From Halomonas sp. PR-M31 (GTDB taxonomy: Bacteria > Pseudomonadota > Gammaproteobacteria > Pseudomonadales > Halomonadaceae): DNA of 37,915 bases. The DNA lies in NCBI RefSeq assembly GCF_001039575.1, contig NZ_JIBT01000013.1, positions 1-37,915 of the forward strand, given 5' to 3'. Below, one piece after another: positions 19,468-30,853 of this stretch (within the stretch, counting starts at the first letter, position 1; the number at the start of each line of letters is the position of its first letter). The notes under the pieces were generated by a model that did not search any database, was not told the origin of the DNA, and worked only from the letters and a program-made list of their open reading frames with translations. Both the position numbers and the translations under genes were made by a program.

Positions 19468-20168
19468 TTCCTTTCCTCGCATCCGCTTCGGCAAAACGCG
19501 CATCTTATCCTAGTGCAGGGTCATTCACGTCAATTGCCGTTAAGAGGCTTAACTGTTATATTCCACGCTTACTCTGGCGAAATGTAAAAAACCCTTACGG
19601 TATCTGTACAATCTATATACAGGGCAGGATTCGCAGAACAGAGTCATGATTACGGCAAGCAGGGTTTGAACCCTGCTGCCATAGCAGTACTGATGTTACG
19701 CCACGCCCGAGTTCTGGACGACCCTGACATGGGTTCGCCAGAATCTAACGGGATTTATCAATACCGTGCCGGAGGCCGGCGTCGGCGAACCGAACAATGC
19801 CAGGTGTCTGACGGTGTCTGTAAGGCCGGGAGGGAAGTCATCAACAGTATCCCACCGAAACATGTCTTGCCATCGTCGCGTACTCAACATGATCTTGTAG
19901 CACTCTTCTCCTGACGAGTGTTGATGGCACACCCACGACATGAGCTGAGCACAACACAACGCAGGAAGCGGTTCGTCGTCACCGACATCAAGGAATCGCT
20001 GACGGAATCGACGAATGAATGAAGCCAGTTTCGCCTATTGTTGAAAATGCCATATCGCACTACATGGCCGTCTTCAATCAATGTCAAGCGTTCGACTTCA
20101 TTCACCAGGCATCTATACAGCGTCTCTCCAAAAGCCGCCGTCCGGCGCGCCTTTAACAGCGAGACAAC
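19468..20168 (+). promoter_or_regulatory. rne promoter and about 600-nt leader (divergent rluC/rne region)
   Basis: A promoter TTGCCG (19534–19539), 17-base spacer, TATATT (19557–19562) predicts a start near 19569, so the rne message has a leader of about 600 bases. An inverted repeat GTTAAG-AGG-CTTAAC (19539–19553) lies inside the spacer. A strong hairpin AGCAGGGT/ACCCTGCT with a TTGA loop occupies 19658–19677 and is extended by GGC/GCC. A second GC-rich stem (CCGCCG/CGGCG) lies just before the start codon near 20133–20154. No protein-coding segment in the leader is convincing. In E. coli, RNase E controls its own message through leader hairpins; similar feedback is likely here. The rluC promoter is not identified. 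Confidence 0.6.
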
Positions 20169-23100
20169 ATGAAACGAATGCTCATCAATGCGACCCAGCC
20201 CGAGGAGCTGCGTGTCGCACTGGTCGATGGACAGCGGCTTTACGATCTGGACATTGAATCCGGGGCTCGTGAACAGAAGAAAGCCAACATCTATCGCGGC
20301 AAGATCACGCGGGTGGAACCCTCTCTTGAAGCCGCTTTCGTTGATTTTGGTGCGGAGCGCCATGGCTTTCTACCCCTCAAGGAGATTTCCCGGGACTACT
20401 TTTCCAAAGAGCCTTCCGGCCGCCCCAACATCAAGGAAGTCATCAAGGAAGGCCAGGAAGTCATCGTCCAGGTCGACAAGGAAGAGCGTGGCAACAAGGG
20501 CGCAGCGCTAACCACCTTCGTCAGCCTGGCTGGTCGCTTCCTGGTACTGATGCCCAATAACCCACGAGCCGGCGGTATATCTCGTCGCATCGAAGGCGAG
20601 GAACGCACTCAGCTCAAAGAAGCCATGGGGCAACTCACTCTGCCGGACAAGATGGGCGTCATCGTCCGCACGGCAGGTATCGGGCGCAGTACCGAAGAGT
20701 TGCAGTGGGACCTTGATTATCTTGCCCAGGTCTGGGAAGCAATCACTACGGAGGCGACCAAGCGTTCGGCCCCCTTTCTGATCTACCGTGAATCCAACGT
20801 CATCATTCGCGCCATGCGCGACTATCTGCGTCAGGACATTGGTGAGGTGCTGGTCGATAGCCCTGAAGTTCATCAGGAAGCGCTGGGCTTCATCCGCCAG
20901 GTGATGCCGTCTTATCAGCAAAAGATCAAACTTTACGCGGACGACGTACCGCTATTTTCTCGCTTTCAGATCGAAAGTCAGATCGAGACCGCCTATCAGC
21001 GCGAGGTCAAGTTGCCTTCCGGTGGCTCGGTAGTGATCGATCACACTGAAGCGCTGGTCTCCATCGATATCAACTCCGCTCGCGCTACTCGGGGAAGCGA
21101 TATCGAAGAGACCGCACTGCAGACCAATCTCGAGGCGGCAGACGAGATCGCTCGGCAACTGCGCCTGAGAGATATCGGCGGGCTGGTGGTCATCGATTTC
21201 ATCGACATGTCACCGGCGCGCAATCAGCGCGAAGTCGAAAATCGTGTGCGCGATGCGCTCAAAATCGATCGCGCCCGGGTACAGATCGGCCGCATCTCGC
21301 GCTTCGGACTGATGGAGATGTCACGCCAGCGCCTGCGCCCTTCCTTGGGCGAGACCAGCGGTGTGGTGTGCCCACGCTGCGACGGCCAGGGCACCATTCG
21401 GGACGTACGCTCTATTTCGCTATCCATCATGCGCCTTATCGAAGAAGAGGCGATGAAGGATCGCAGCGCACAAATTCGCGCCATTCTGCCGGTACCTGTG
21501 GCTACCTATCTCCTTAACGAGAAGCGTGCCATTCTCGCGGATATCGAGCAGCGCCAGGGCGTTCGCGTAGTATTGCTGCCGAGCCCCGAAATGTCGACTC
21601 CCCACTATGACGTTCAGCGTCTGCGGGACGATCATGTCGACGACGACGATGAAGCCAGATCCAGTTTCGAACTATCCACGGACACCGAGGTAGGCCAAGA
21701 GCCCGATCCTTCCTTCGACAAGCCGATACAGCGTACCGAAGCGGCAGTCAAAGGCGTGGCTCATACGGCCCCTGCGCCGGATTCCCTGCAGCGCCAGCAA
21801 GAGCCTGAGACGAGCAGTCTTTCCAGTTCATCATCTTCGGGATTGCTGAGTCGCCTCTTCAAGGGGTTGAACAAGCTGGTCGGCGGCGCCGAGGAGTCCA
21901 CTTCTTCTACCAAGGCGAACGATCAGGCGGGCTCGTCCAGCAACGATCACCAGGGGAGCCGTACTGGCGATCAGGAACAGCGCAACGAACGCGCCAATCG
22001 TAATACAAATCAGCGGCGGCGGCGGCGCAGTGTAACTGATGACGAGCAGCGTGATGAGCGCAAGACTCCCCGCGGCGAACGTCAGGATACTGACAGTCGA
22101 AACACGCGAGACAATCGCGCTACCAAGCAGGACGACAAAGCGTCTTCTCGGAGCAAGTCTCGTCAGAACGAGAACGTATCGAATGCTCCCCGAGGCGCTC
22201 AGAAAAATGACAAGGATGACAAGTCAGAGAACAGGTCACGCCGCGACAACCGCAAGGGTCGCGATGACCCGCGCGATCAAAATGGCGATAAGCCTTAGAA
22301 AAAGAAACGCAGCAGAAAAAACCCCAAGACGAGAAGAAAGACGAGAGCAAGTCTGACGGCGCAAACGATGGTGTTCCCAAACGCACCCGCAACAATCCAC
22401 GCCAGCGCAGTCGCAAGCATGCATTGAATCCCAAGGCAGTGACCGAGCAAGAGCGTCTGCAGCAAGAGGCTAATGCAAATACTGACTCGCCGCAGCCAAC
22501 CGCTGATGAGGAGAAACCAACGGAACCGGCAACTGTTTTGGAAGAAAAGACGCCTGCCGCTGAGCCGGCCGAATCGTCTCAGCAGGTACATTCCGAGGAT
22601 GTCGAGCCGGATGCACCCAAGGTTGCCCCCACCGCAGAGCGCGCTGCTTTCGCGCGTGGCCAACAGACCTCAAAGGCACGCAATAACGGCTCTCGCAAGC
22701 AGTCAACGATGAATGCGGCAAAGAGTGCGACACAGACGGACGCACCAGCGTCATCGACCACTACCGAGATGGAAGATCCGACCAGCGCCATCGCCCAGCA
22801 AGACGTGGAAGCGCAGCTCAGTGCGGCAGATGCGGCGTCTGAACTACAGGCTGGCGCACCGGCTGCACCGGTGCGGACAAACGATACCGATATGTCCCAA
22901 GCCAGCGATGATTCTCACGACGCGAACGCCGTGAATGATGTCGCACCCGATGTTGTACCGGCGACTTTCGCATCATCAAAGTCAGTGTCCGACAGCGATC
23001 AGTACGAGACTGCATTTGAAAAAGCCGATACTGAAAACGATGAGACCTCTACAACAGCGCATCCTGAAGAAACACCGTCAACTCAACCTGCGCCGATCCA

Positions 23101-23299
23101 ACAGGAAACCAAGCCTGACGAAGCCGCTTCAGTGGTGGCCGACGGTGCAATGGATATGACGGCAAGCGAAGCCGAAACCAGTGACAGGATCGAAAAGTCG
23201 ACGGCAGACAGCGATCAGTCTGCACGCCGTCGCCGCGCTCATAACGATCCGCGAGAAAAGCGTCGCAATCAGCAAGGTCAAGCGAACGACAGCAACTGA
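20169..23299 (+). pseudogene. rne: Ribonuclease E, frame broken in the C-terminal scaffold (possibly sequence error)
   Basis: RNase E is the main endonuclease of mRNA decay and rRNA/tRNA processing. The catalytic half is complete: S1 domain near residues 38–120, catalytic Asp300 ([10 protein letters not shown]) and Asp343 (VVIDFIDM), zinc-link Cys401 and Cys404 (CPRC). Residues 558–573 ([16 protein letters not shown]) form an amphipathic helix like the membrane anchor of the E. coli enzyme, followed by an arginine-rich RNA-binding stretch. A stop after residue 709 (TAG at 22296–22298) ends the first frame. The scaffold continues in another frame through 22299–23299 (PQDEKKDESKSDG, RNNPRQRSRKH and a low-complexity acidic tail). 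One missing base near 22290–22297 would restore a protein of about 1043 residues, the normal size. If real, the enzyme would lose its degradosome tail but stay catalytic. Confidence 0.9.
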
Positions 23300-23353
23300 T
23301 GCAATGCTGGCATGACTAGCCGCGCCTTATTTCATGCGCAGTAGTGCTCTCTC

Positions 23354-23389
23354 AAAAGCGCCCAAAACCTACGTTTCGGGCGCTTTTTT
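23354..23389. terminator. Bidirectional terminator between rne and apeB
   Basis: AAAAGCGCCC (23354–23363) pairs with GGGCGCTTTT (23378–23387), with further AAAC/GTTT pairing and a CTAC loop. A T-run follows on the plus strand and an A-run precedes it, so it can stop both rne and the convergent apeB. Confidence 0.85.
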
Positions 23390-23411
23390 GCTGACCCTGC
23401 TTAATTTTCAA

Positions 23412-24713
23412 TCAAAATATCACTCGACGATCAAGGAAGGTCGTCAAAGCACGAATGAGATGAAGAATGTCTTGGCTGCCGGCGGTTTCGCGTATTGAAT
23501 GCATGGCCCACTGAGCAACCCCCACATCCAGGGTCGGCACTCCAAGCTCCGTGGCAGTAATAGGGCCAATAGTGCTACCGCAGCCCATATCGGCTCGGGT
23601 AACGAAAGTCTGAGTCGGTATCTCGGCGTCAAAGCATATGTCGCGAAATAGCGCTGCGGTTACGCTATTAGTGGCGTAGCGCTGATTGGCATTGACCTTG
23701 ATTACAGGTCCACCGTTGAGCAGTGGGCCGTGAGCGGCATCGTGCTTGTCGCTAAAATTGGGATGCAGCCCGTGGGCGTTATCACAGGAAATCATGCAAG
23801 ACGATTGAATCAGACGACTCCAGCCCTGTTCGCTGTTATCACCCAACTGTTCGACGACGCGACGCAGCACATCCTGCAGGAAAGGTCCTTGAGCACCGAT
23901 GGCGCTGGCGCTACCCACCTCTTCATGATCGTTTGCCACCAACACGGCACCCTGAGTTCCATCGCTTTCCAGCAAGGCCTCCATGCCAATGAAACAAGAC
24001 AGCAGGTTATCCAGACGGGCGCTGGCGATGAGTTCGTTATTGATACCGACAAGTGCTGGTGGCTGGGTGTCATAAAGGCATAGCTCGAAACCGAGAATAC
24101 TTGCTTGATCCAGAGAGTGCTGTTCTTTCAACCATGTTTGAAGCAAGGTCTCGAACGCCTCGGATTTGCCGCTGCCCTGACACAGTACTGGCGCCATCTG
24201 GGTCTGCGGATTGATCGGGCGTCCGCTGTTCACGTCGCGATCCAGGTGGATAGCCAGACTGGGAATCATGGCAACGGCGTGCTTCGTATCGAGCAACAGA
24301 CTTCTCAGCCGACCGTCGTCATCACGTACCTGAACGCGACCTGCCAAGGCCAGATCACGATCGAACCAGGGCGCCAACAACGCCCCGCCGTAAACCTCTA
24401 CCCCCAATTGCAGCCAGTCGCTACTGGTGATGGCAGCATTGGGCTTGAGCCGCAGCCCCGGGCTGTCCGTATGAGCCCCTATCATGCGCAACGCTGAGAG
24501 AGGCTTTTCAGGCAACTGCAACGCGATGATGGATGAGTCGTTGCGTGTCACGACAATGCGCTCCCCCGCCTTGATATCCCATGCCTCGGTCTCATGCAAA
24601 CGTCGAAAACCCGCCTGTTCGAGCCGCTCGAGCATGTTCCGGGTAGCATGCCAGGGTGTGGGAGAATGCTTCAGAAATGTCAAAAGCCGTTTCAGAATAA
24701 GGTCATGGGACAT
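23412..24713 (-). CDS. apeB: M18-family aminopeptidase
   Basis: The 433-residue dinuclear zinc aminopeptidase of the M18 family removes N-terminal residues, often acidic ones, from peptides in the cytoplasm. Metal-site and catalytic motifs: IGAHTDSPGLRLK (His and catalytic Asp), ANDHEEVGSASAIGAQGPF (Glu pair and helix) and DMGCGSTIGPITATELG. The C-terminal His in VGVAQWAMHSIRE is a further ligand. Start: ATG at 24713 with GAGGA ahead; an upstream start at 24728 adds five residues without a good site. It is divergent from prc and convergent with rne. The symbol follows the bacterial apeB annotation; substrate is not proved. Confidence 0.9.
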   Translation of the reverse strand: MSHDLILKRLLTFLKHSPTPWHATRNMLERLEQAGFRRLHETEAWDIKAGERIVVTRNDSSIIALQLPEKPLSALRMIGAHTDSPGLRLKPNAAITSSDWLQLGVEVYGGALLAPWFDRDLALAGRVQVRDDDGRLRSLLLDTKHAVAMIPSLAIHLDRDVNSGRPINPQTQMAPVLCQGSGKSEAFETLLQTWLKEQHSLDQASILGFELCLYDTQPPALVGINNELIASARLDNLLSCFIGMEALLESDGTQGAVLVANDHEEVGSASAIGAQGPFLQDVLRRVVEQLGDNSEQGWSRLIQSSCMISCDNAHGLHPNFSDKHDAAHGPLLNGGPVIKVNANQRYATNSVTAALFRDICFDAEIPTQTFVTRADMGCGSTIGPITATELGVPTLDVGVAQWAMHSIRETAGSQDILHLIRALTTFLDRRVIF

Positions 24714-24881
24714 GCTAATCCTCATCAAGAGACTATTTATCGCGTAACAGGCTGCTACAATGACACGCCAGCGTAAACCAGGGTCATGTTGAAACCTTGG
24801 GTCATATACAACGCCATTGGCCGAAAATTGGAACTCTTGCCTGTCTTGGGTATCTTTTTGTAGAGATTGGACGCTAATATT

Positions 24882-24909
24882 TTGTATGTTTTTTGTACAT
24901 TTCTATAAA
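24882..24909 (+). promoter_or_regulatory. Candidate prc promoter
   Basis: TTGTAT (24882–24887), 16-base spacer, TATAAA (24904–24909) in an AT-rich stretch upstream of prc. The start would be near 24916, leaving a leader of about 43 bases with GGAG at about eleven bases before the ATG at 24959. The rest of the 24714–24958 gap shows nothing clear. Confidence 0.5.
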
Positions 24910-24958
24910 GAACAGAGTCAAAGTAGCAAGTTTACATGAATCCTGGAGTGCTTGATTA

Positions 24959-27037
24959 ATGAGTCTGATTGCAGCTACTCGGTGCTGCGCCACAGTCGCC
25001 TCGATACTGGTCGCGTTGAGTACCTCGGCTCTTGCCGAACCCAAGCCCACGGATACCCAACGGCAGGCCGCCACTGAGGTTGCCGAGTCACTGCGTTATG
25101 GTCACTACGCCGATATCACCTTGAACGATGAATGGTCAGAGCGGGCCTTTACACAGCTTCTTGACGTGCTGGACTCTCAGCGGGCTTATTTTTTACAGCG
25201 CGACATAGAGGCGTTCGATGATTTACGCACGACCTTGGACAATGCCCTCTCCGAAGGAGACCTCGAGCGGGTTTATGCGTTCTACGAGCAGTATCAGGAG
25301 CGTCTTGAAGCACGCCTTGAATGGCTAATCGAGAAGATCGATGCAGGGCTTGATTTCGATTATTCCAACAACGAACGTCTCATCATCGAGCGCGATGACG
25401 TTCCTTGGGAGAAAACCCAGGAAGCGCTGGATGCACTGTGGCTAAAACGCTTGAAAAATGCGGCACTCTCTCTTTCATTGAGCGACCAGAGCTCACAAGA
25501 GATTCAGAAAACGTTGCGCGAGCGCTATTCAGGGCAGCTATCCCGCCTTCGCCAGACCAATTCGGAAGATGTCTTCGGTCTGTTCATGGCTGCGGCGACC
25601 AGCACCGCCGATCCTCACACCGAGTATCTGTCACCGCGCCAAGGCGAGTCCTTCGATATACAGATGAAGCTTTCCCTTGAAGGCATTGGTGCCCTGCTTC
25701 AGTCCGAGGGCGAATACGTCAAGGTCTCGAGCCTGGTGGCGGGAGGCCCGGCAGACAAGAGCGGCGTGCTGCAGCCAGCGGATCGCATTGTTGGGGTTGG
25801 CCAGGGCGAGAAAGGCGAAACCACCAATGTGGTGGGCATGCGTTTAGATGAAGTCGTCGATCTGATCCGCGGCCCTAAAGGCTCCACGGTGCGTCTGGAC
25901 GTCATTCCAGCCAAGGCGGTGGATGTGACTCGTTCTCGCATCGTCAAGATCGTGCGCGATACGGTCAAGCTTGAAGACCAGGCAGCTCACAGCGATATTA
26001 TCTCCCTGGAGCGTGACGGCAAAAAACACAAGATCGGCATCATTAACATCCCCACGTTCTATGTGGATTTCGATGCCTGGCAGGCCGGTGAGAAGGATTA
26101 TCGCAGCACGACCCGGGATGTGACCAAAGAGATCGAAAAGCTCAAGGCGCAAAACGTCGAGGGTATCGTTCTGGACTTGCGCAACGACGGCGGCGGCGCC
26201 TTGCAAGAGGCTAATTCACTGATCGGCCTGTTCATTGATCGTGGCCCGACGGTCCAAGTTCGCGATGCCCAGGGTCGCATCAGCCTCTATGGCGATACCG
26301 ACAGCGGCAGCGCTTATGAAGGGCCACTGGCGGTCCTCGTCAATCGGCTTTCCGCTTCTGCCTCCGAGATCGTGGCGGGGGCCATCCAAGATTATGGACG
26401 CGGGCTGGTACTGGGAAATCGCACTTTCGGCAAGGGTACCGTGCAGACACTGAGCGACCTGAATCATGGCCAGATCAAGTTGACCCGAGCCAAGTTCTAT
26501 CGCATCTCTGGAGAAAGCACTCAGCATCGCGGTGTCTATCCTGACCTGGAATTCCCCAACCTGATCGATCCTGATCTGATCGGTGAGAGCGCCCTTGATA
26601 ATGCGTTGCCTTGGGATACGGTACGCCCCGTGCAATATCGACAATATGGCAGGCCGGATCAATATCTTTCCTTGCTCGGGCAAAAGCATGAGCAACGTGC
26701 CAATCAGGACGCCAATTTCAACTATCTCTCGCGTCAGGCGAAGCTCACTAAGCAATTGCGTGAGCAGCAGACGACTATCAGTCTGAACCGAGAACAGCGC
26801 CAGCGTGAAATGAAGGCTCAGGAAAGCGAGCAGCTTGCCCTTGAAAACCAGCGCCGCCGCGCGTTGGGCCTAGAGACACTCGATACCTGGGTTGACGACG
26901 CTAGCGAAGAGCCGATGGGCAGTGAAAAAGAAAAAGAGAGCGGAAAAGAAAAAGACGAGCCCATTGAGCGTGCCCAGATCGTTGAAGCAGGACAAATCCT
27001 GCTCGATTACGCCCTGATGACCCAAAACGACAAGTAA
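24959..27037 (+). CDS. prc: Carboxy-terminal processing protease Prc/Tsp
   Basis: The 692-residue periplasmic S41 protease trims or degrades proteins from their C-terminus, in E. coli including PBP3 and the peptidoglycan endopeptidase MepS. Domains: signal peptide 1–27 ending ALA|EP, an N-terminal helical region, a PDZ domain around 235–325 (LSLEGIGALLQ to VRLDVIPA), then the catalytic core with NRLSASASEI (nucleophile Ser) and FGKGTVQ (general-base Lys). The C-terminal DUF3340-like helical part ends in a Lys/Glu-rich tail. Length is close to the 682 residues of E. coli Prc. It is monocistronic: own promoter, and a strong terminator 35 bases after the stop. Confidence 0.95.
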   Translation: MSLIAATRCCATVASILVALSTSALAEPKPTDTQRQAATEVAESLRYGHYADITLNDEWSERAFTQLLDVLDSQRAYFLQRDIEAFDDLRTTLDNALSEGDLERVYAFYEQYQERLEARLEWLIEKIDAGLDFDYSNNERLIIERDDVPWEKTQEALDALWLKRLKNAALSLSLSDQSSQEIQKTLRERYSGQLSRLRQTNSEDVFGLFMAAATSTADPHTEYLSPRQGESFDIQMKLSLEGIGALLQSEGEYVKVSSLVAGGPADKSGVLQPADRIVGVGQGEKGETTNVVGMRLDEVVDLIRGPKGSTVRLDVIPAKAVDVTRSRIVKIVRDTVKLEDQAAHSDIISLERDGKKHKIGIINIPTFYVDFDAWQAGEKDYRSTTRDVTKEIEKLKAQNVEGIVLDLRNDGGGALQEANSLIGLFIDRGPTVQVRDAQGRISLYGDTDSGSAYEGPLAVLVNRLSASASEIVAGAIQDYGRGLVLGNRTFGKGTVQTLSDLNHGQIKLTRAKFYRISGESTQHRGVYPDLEFPNLIDPDLIGESALDNALPWDTVRPVQYRQYGRPDQYLSLLGQKHEQRANQDANFNYLSRQAKLTKQLREQQTTISLNREQRQREMKAQESEQLALENQRRRALGLETLDTWVDDASEEPMGSEKEKESGKEKDEPIERAQIVEAGQILLDYALMTQNDK

Positions 27038-27043
27038 CGATAG

Positions 27044-28879
<1,836 letters not shown>

Positions 28880-28946
28880 TACTGTCTAGCACTATCTAGT
28901 GCAACGATAGTCAGGCCGATTGGTGGCCTCCCTAAAATGCGATTAC

Positions 28947-29774
28947 TCATATCGAGACGATCCGTTCCGGATTGGCATAGACATTGAAGCGCCCGTCCCG
29001 CAGGAACCCGATCAGCGTGACACCAAACTCTCGGGCCAGGCGTACCGCATAGCTACTCGGCGCCGACACGGCGCAGACCAGCGGCACTCTCGCCATGATG
29101 CACTTTTGCATCAGCTCGAAGCTGACACGTCCGCTGAGCATGACAATGTGATCGCCAAGGGGCAGTTGATCGTTCAACAGTGCCCAGCCAAGAAGCTTGT
29201 CCAGCGCATTATGACGTCCCACATCTTCTCGCAATGCCCGTATTTGGCCTTCGCCGTCGAACAGCGCCGCACCGTGCAGCCCGCCGGTCGAGGCAAACAG
29301 CTCCTGCTGCGCTTTCATGAGCAGCGTCAGAGAGTTGATCAACCGGTGCGAGACCACAGGCCCTGGAGAGAGTGGCGACAAGCCCTGCATCAATTCGAGA
29401 TTGAGCTTTTTCTTGCCGCAAACACCACAGGCACTGTTGGACAGGGATGAACGCTCAAGTAGGGCCGTCTTGTCCGGGTCGGTATTGCGCAGCACGATCT
29501 GGATCACATCAGGCTGATCTACCAAAACGCTGATGGTCGAGAAATCTTGAACGCGCTTGACAACTCCTTCGCTGAGCATGAGGCCAGCGGCCAGCTCTCG
29601 ATCGTTCCCCGGTGTGCGCATGGTAATGACAGGCTCGGTACCGACCAGGCGAATCTCCAGCGCTTCTTCGATCGCCACCTGATCGTTACGGACTTCCAGA
29701 CTGTCGACGCCGTGGGCCTGTATATCGACTAGAGCCCCTCCCACATGTTCGATATTCACGGAAGCGATGGTCAT
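28947..29774 (-). CDS. fdhD: Formate dehydrogenase accessory sulfurtransferase FdhD
   Basis: The 275-residue protein carries sulfur from IscS to the molybdenum/tungsten bis-MGD cofactor of formate dehydrogenases, which is needed for their activity. The paired cysteines lie in SNSACGVCGKKKL (CxxC), the persulfide relay motif; GREDVGRHNALDKLLG-like and SGRVSFELMQK sequences are also typical of the family. Start: ATG at 29774 with AGGAGGT at ideal distance; a 40-residue upstream extension is not supported. No formate dehydrogenase gene is in the window. The nearest molybdoenzyme, XdhAB at 34.9 kb, normally uses XdhC instead. Confidence 0.94.
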   Translation of the reverse strand: MTIASVNIEHVGGALVDIQAHGVDSLEVRNDQVAIEEALEIRLVGTEPVITMRTPGNDRELAAGLMLSEGVVKRVQDFSTISVLVDQPDVIQIVLRNTDPDKTALLERSSLSNSACGVCGKKKLNLELMQGLSPLSPGPVVSHRLINSLTLLMKAQQELFASTGGLHGAALFDGEGQIRALREDVGRHNALDKLLGWALLNDQLPLGDHIVMLSGRVSFELMQKCIMARVPLVCAVSAPSSYAVRLAREFGVTLIGFLRDGRFNVYANPERIVSI

Positions 29775-30139
29775 GACACCTCCTGATAGCAGAAAACATG
29801 CGGCTGATCGATATTGTTGGTGGCGGTAAATTCGATGAGCGAGGTAATTGAAATATGGCTCAGCCGCCGACCGTTCACGCCAATGGTGCAGCACAAGCTA
29901 TTGATCATGGTCTCGAACTCCTTATCGGCGCCATTCACGTTTTTCGTGCACGGCTGACGTCCTTGAAATGCTTCAAAAAGATTAGGGCATGCCTGTGTAG
30001 TAGTACAAGAGCGCTGGAAGATGGTTCAACGAAGGAGATGAATCACGCTAATAACATATGAAAACCTTGTCTTTCCCAGGCTTTGAAATATTCGGTTTTC
30101 GAGAAACTAGCAGCATCGCAATACTCTCGGAAACCTCTC
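29775..30139. other. Intergenic region between fdhD and the L,D-transpeptidase gene
   Basis: These 365 bases separate two divergent genes and should carry both promoters. I find no convincing -35/-10 pair. An AAGGAG at 30032–30037 has an ATG directly against it that would give a seven-residue peptide and is too close to be used well. A TTG start at 30083 could extend the transpeptidase but would bury its signal peptide. Nothing else is recognisable. Confidence 0.4.
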
Positions 30140-30799
30140 ATGAAGAATTGGCTTACCCACCTCCTTCTGATCGGCCTTCTAAGCCTGGCATCCAGCAACT
30201 CCTTTGCGGCAATCGACTCCCCAGGCTCAACGACGAAAAAGTCAGCGCTTTCGACCCTGGAAACGCTTTGGGATTTTCTCGACGCCCCGGCACGCCCTAT
30301 TGGCGTCGCCGCGAATGAGCCCTGGGTACATATCGATCTGCTAAAACGCGAACTCGTCGTCTATCAAGGCGGCATTCGTCTCGAGAGCATTCCCTATCTG
30401 GCTTATGGCGCCGCAGGTTCTCAAGCGGTTCGACTGCGGGGCAGCAAGCAGACACCCACCGGCGTATTCACCATTCGACGCGTCAATAGAAACAGCAAGT
30501 TTCGCCTGTTCTTCGGCATCGACTATCCCACGCCTCAAATCGCTCATGACGCTTGGGAAGATGGCATCCTTTCAGACAAGGACTATCAGCACTACCTGAG
30601 CTACCGAAAGCGTCATGGCGTTGCCCCGGCGGATACGCCTCTTGGCGGCTATATCGGCATTCATGGTCTGGGGCGAAGCCCGCTTTGGATTCATCAAAAG
30701 CGTGATTGGACCGCAGGCTGTGTGGCCGTGACCAACGCCGAGATTCTAGCTCTGAACAAGTGGCTGAACGTGGGTACCAAGGTGGTCATTCGAGGGTGA
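30140..30799 (+). CDS. L,D-transpeptidase family protein (YkuD domain)
   Basis: A 219-residue exported protein. A signal peptide spans residues 1–24 (hydrophobic LLLIGLLSLASS, cleavage near SFA|A). A YkuD domain follows (about 55–215): EPWVHIDLLKRELVVYQGG, PTGVFTIRR, IGIHGLGRSPLWIH and WTAGCVAVTNAEI, with the catalytic Cys in AGC. Such enzymes make 3-3 cross-links or attach lipoproteins to peptidoglycan in the periplasm; some act as endopeptidases. The active-site TAGCVAV differs slightly from the common SHGCIRL, as in the shorter ErfK-unrelated group, so the exact reaction is open. Start: ATG at 30140, chosen because it gives an N-terminal signal. It is convergent with the membrane-protein gene. 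Confidence 0.85.
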   Translation: MKNWLTHLLLIGLLSLASSNSFAAIDSPGSTTKKSALSTLETLWDFLDAPARPIGVAANEPWVHIDLLKRELVVYQGGIRLESIPYLAYGAAGSQAVRLRGSKQTPTGVFTIRRVNRNSKFRLFFGIDYPTPQIAHDAWEDGILSDKDYQHYLSYRKRHGVAPADTPLGGYIGIHGLGRSPLWIHQKRDWTAGCVAVTNAEILALNKWLNVGTKVVIRG

Positions 30800-30853
30800 A
30801 GTTGTTACTTCAATCAAACGGGTTCAAGGCTTGTAAACAAAATAATCGTTGTT

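Noticed and set aside
28889-28929. Hairpins (GCACTA/TAGTGC and AGGCC/GGCCT) between ligB and fdhD as a terminator
   Set aside because: Stems are only five to six bases and no T-run follows on either strand.
29775-29894. A 40-residue upstream extension of FdhD
   Set aside because: The ATG at 29774 has an ideal AGGAGGT site and aligns with the family N-terminus; the extension is unrelated sequence.
30038-30061. Seven-residue leader peptide before the L,D-transpeptidase
   Set aside because: The AAGGAG abuts its ATG with no spacing, and no attenuator-like structure follows.
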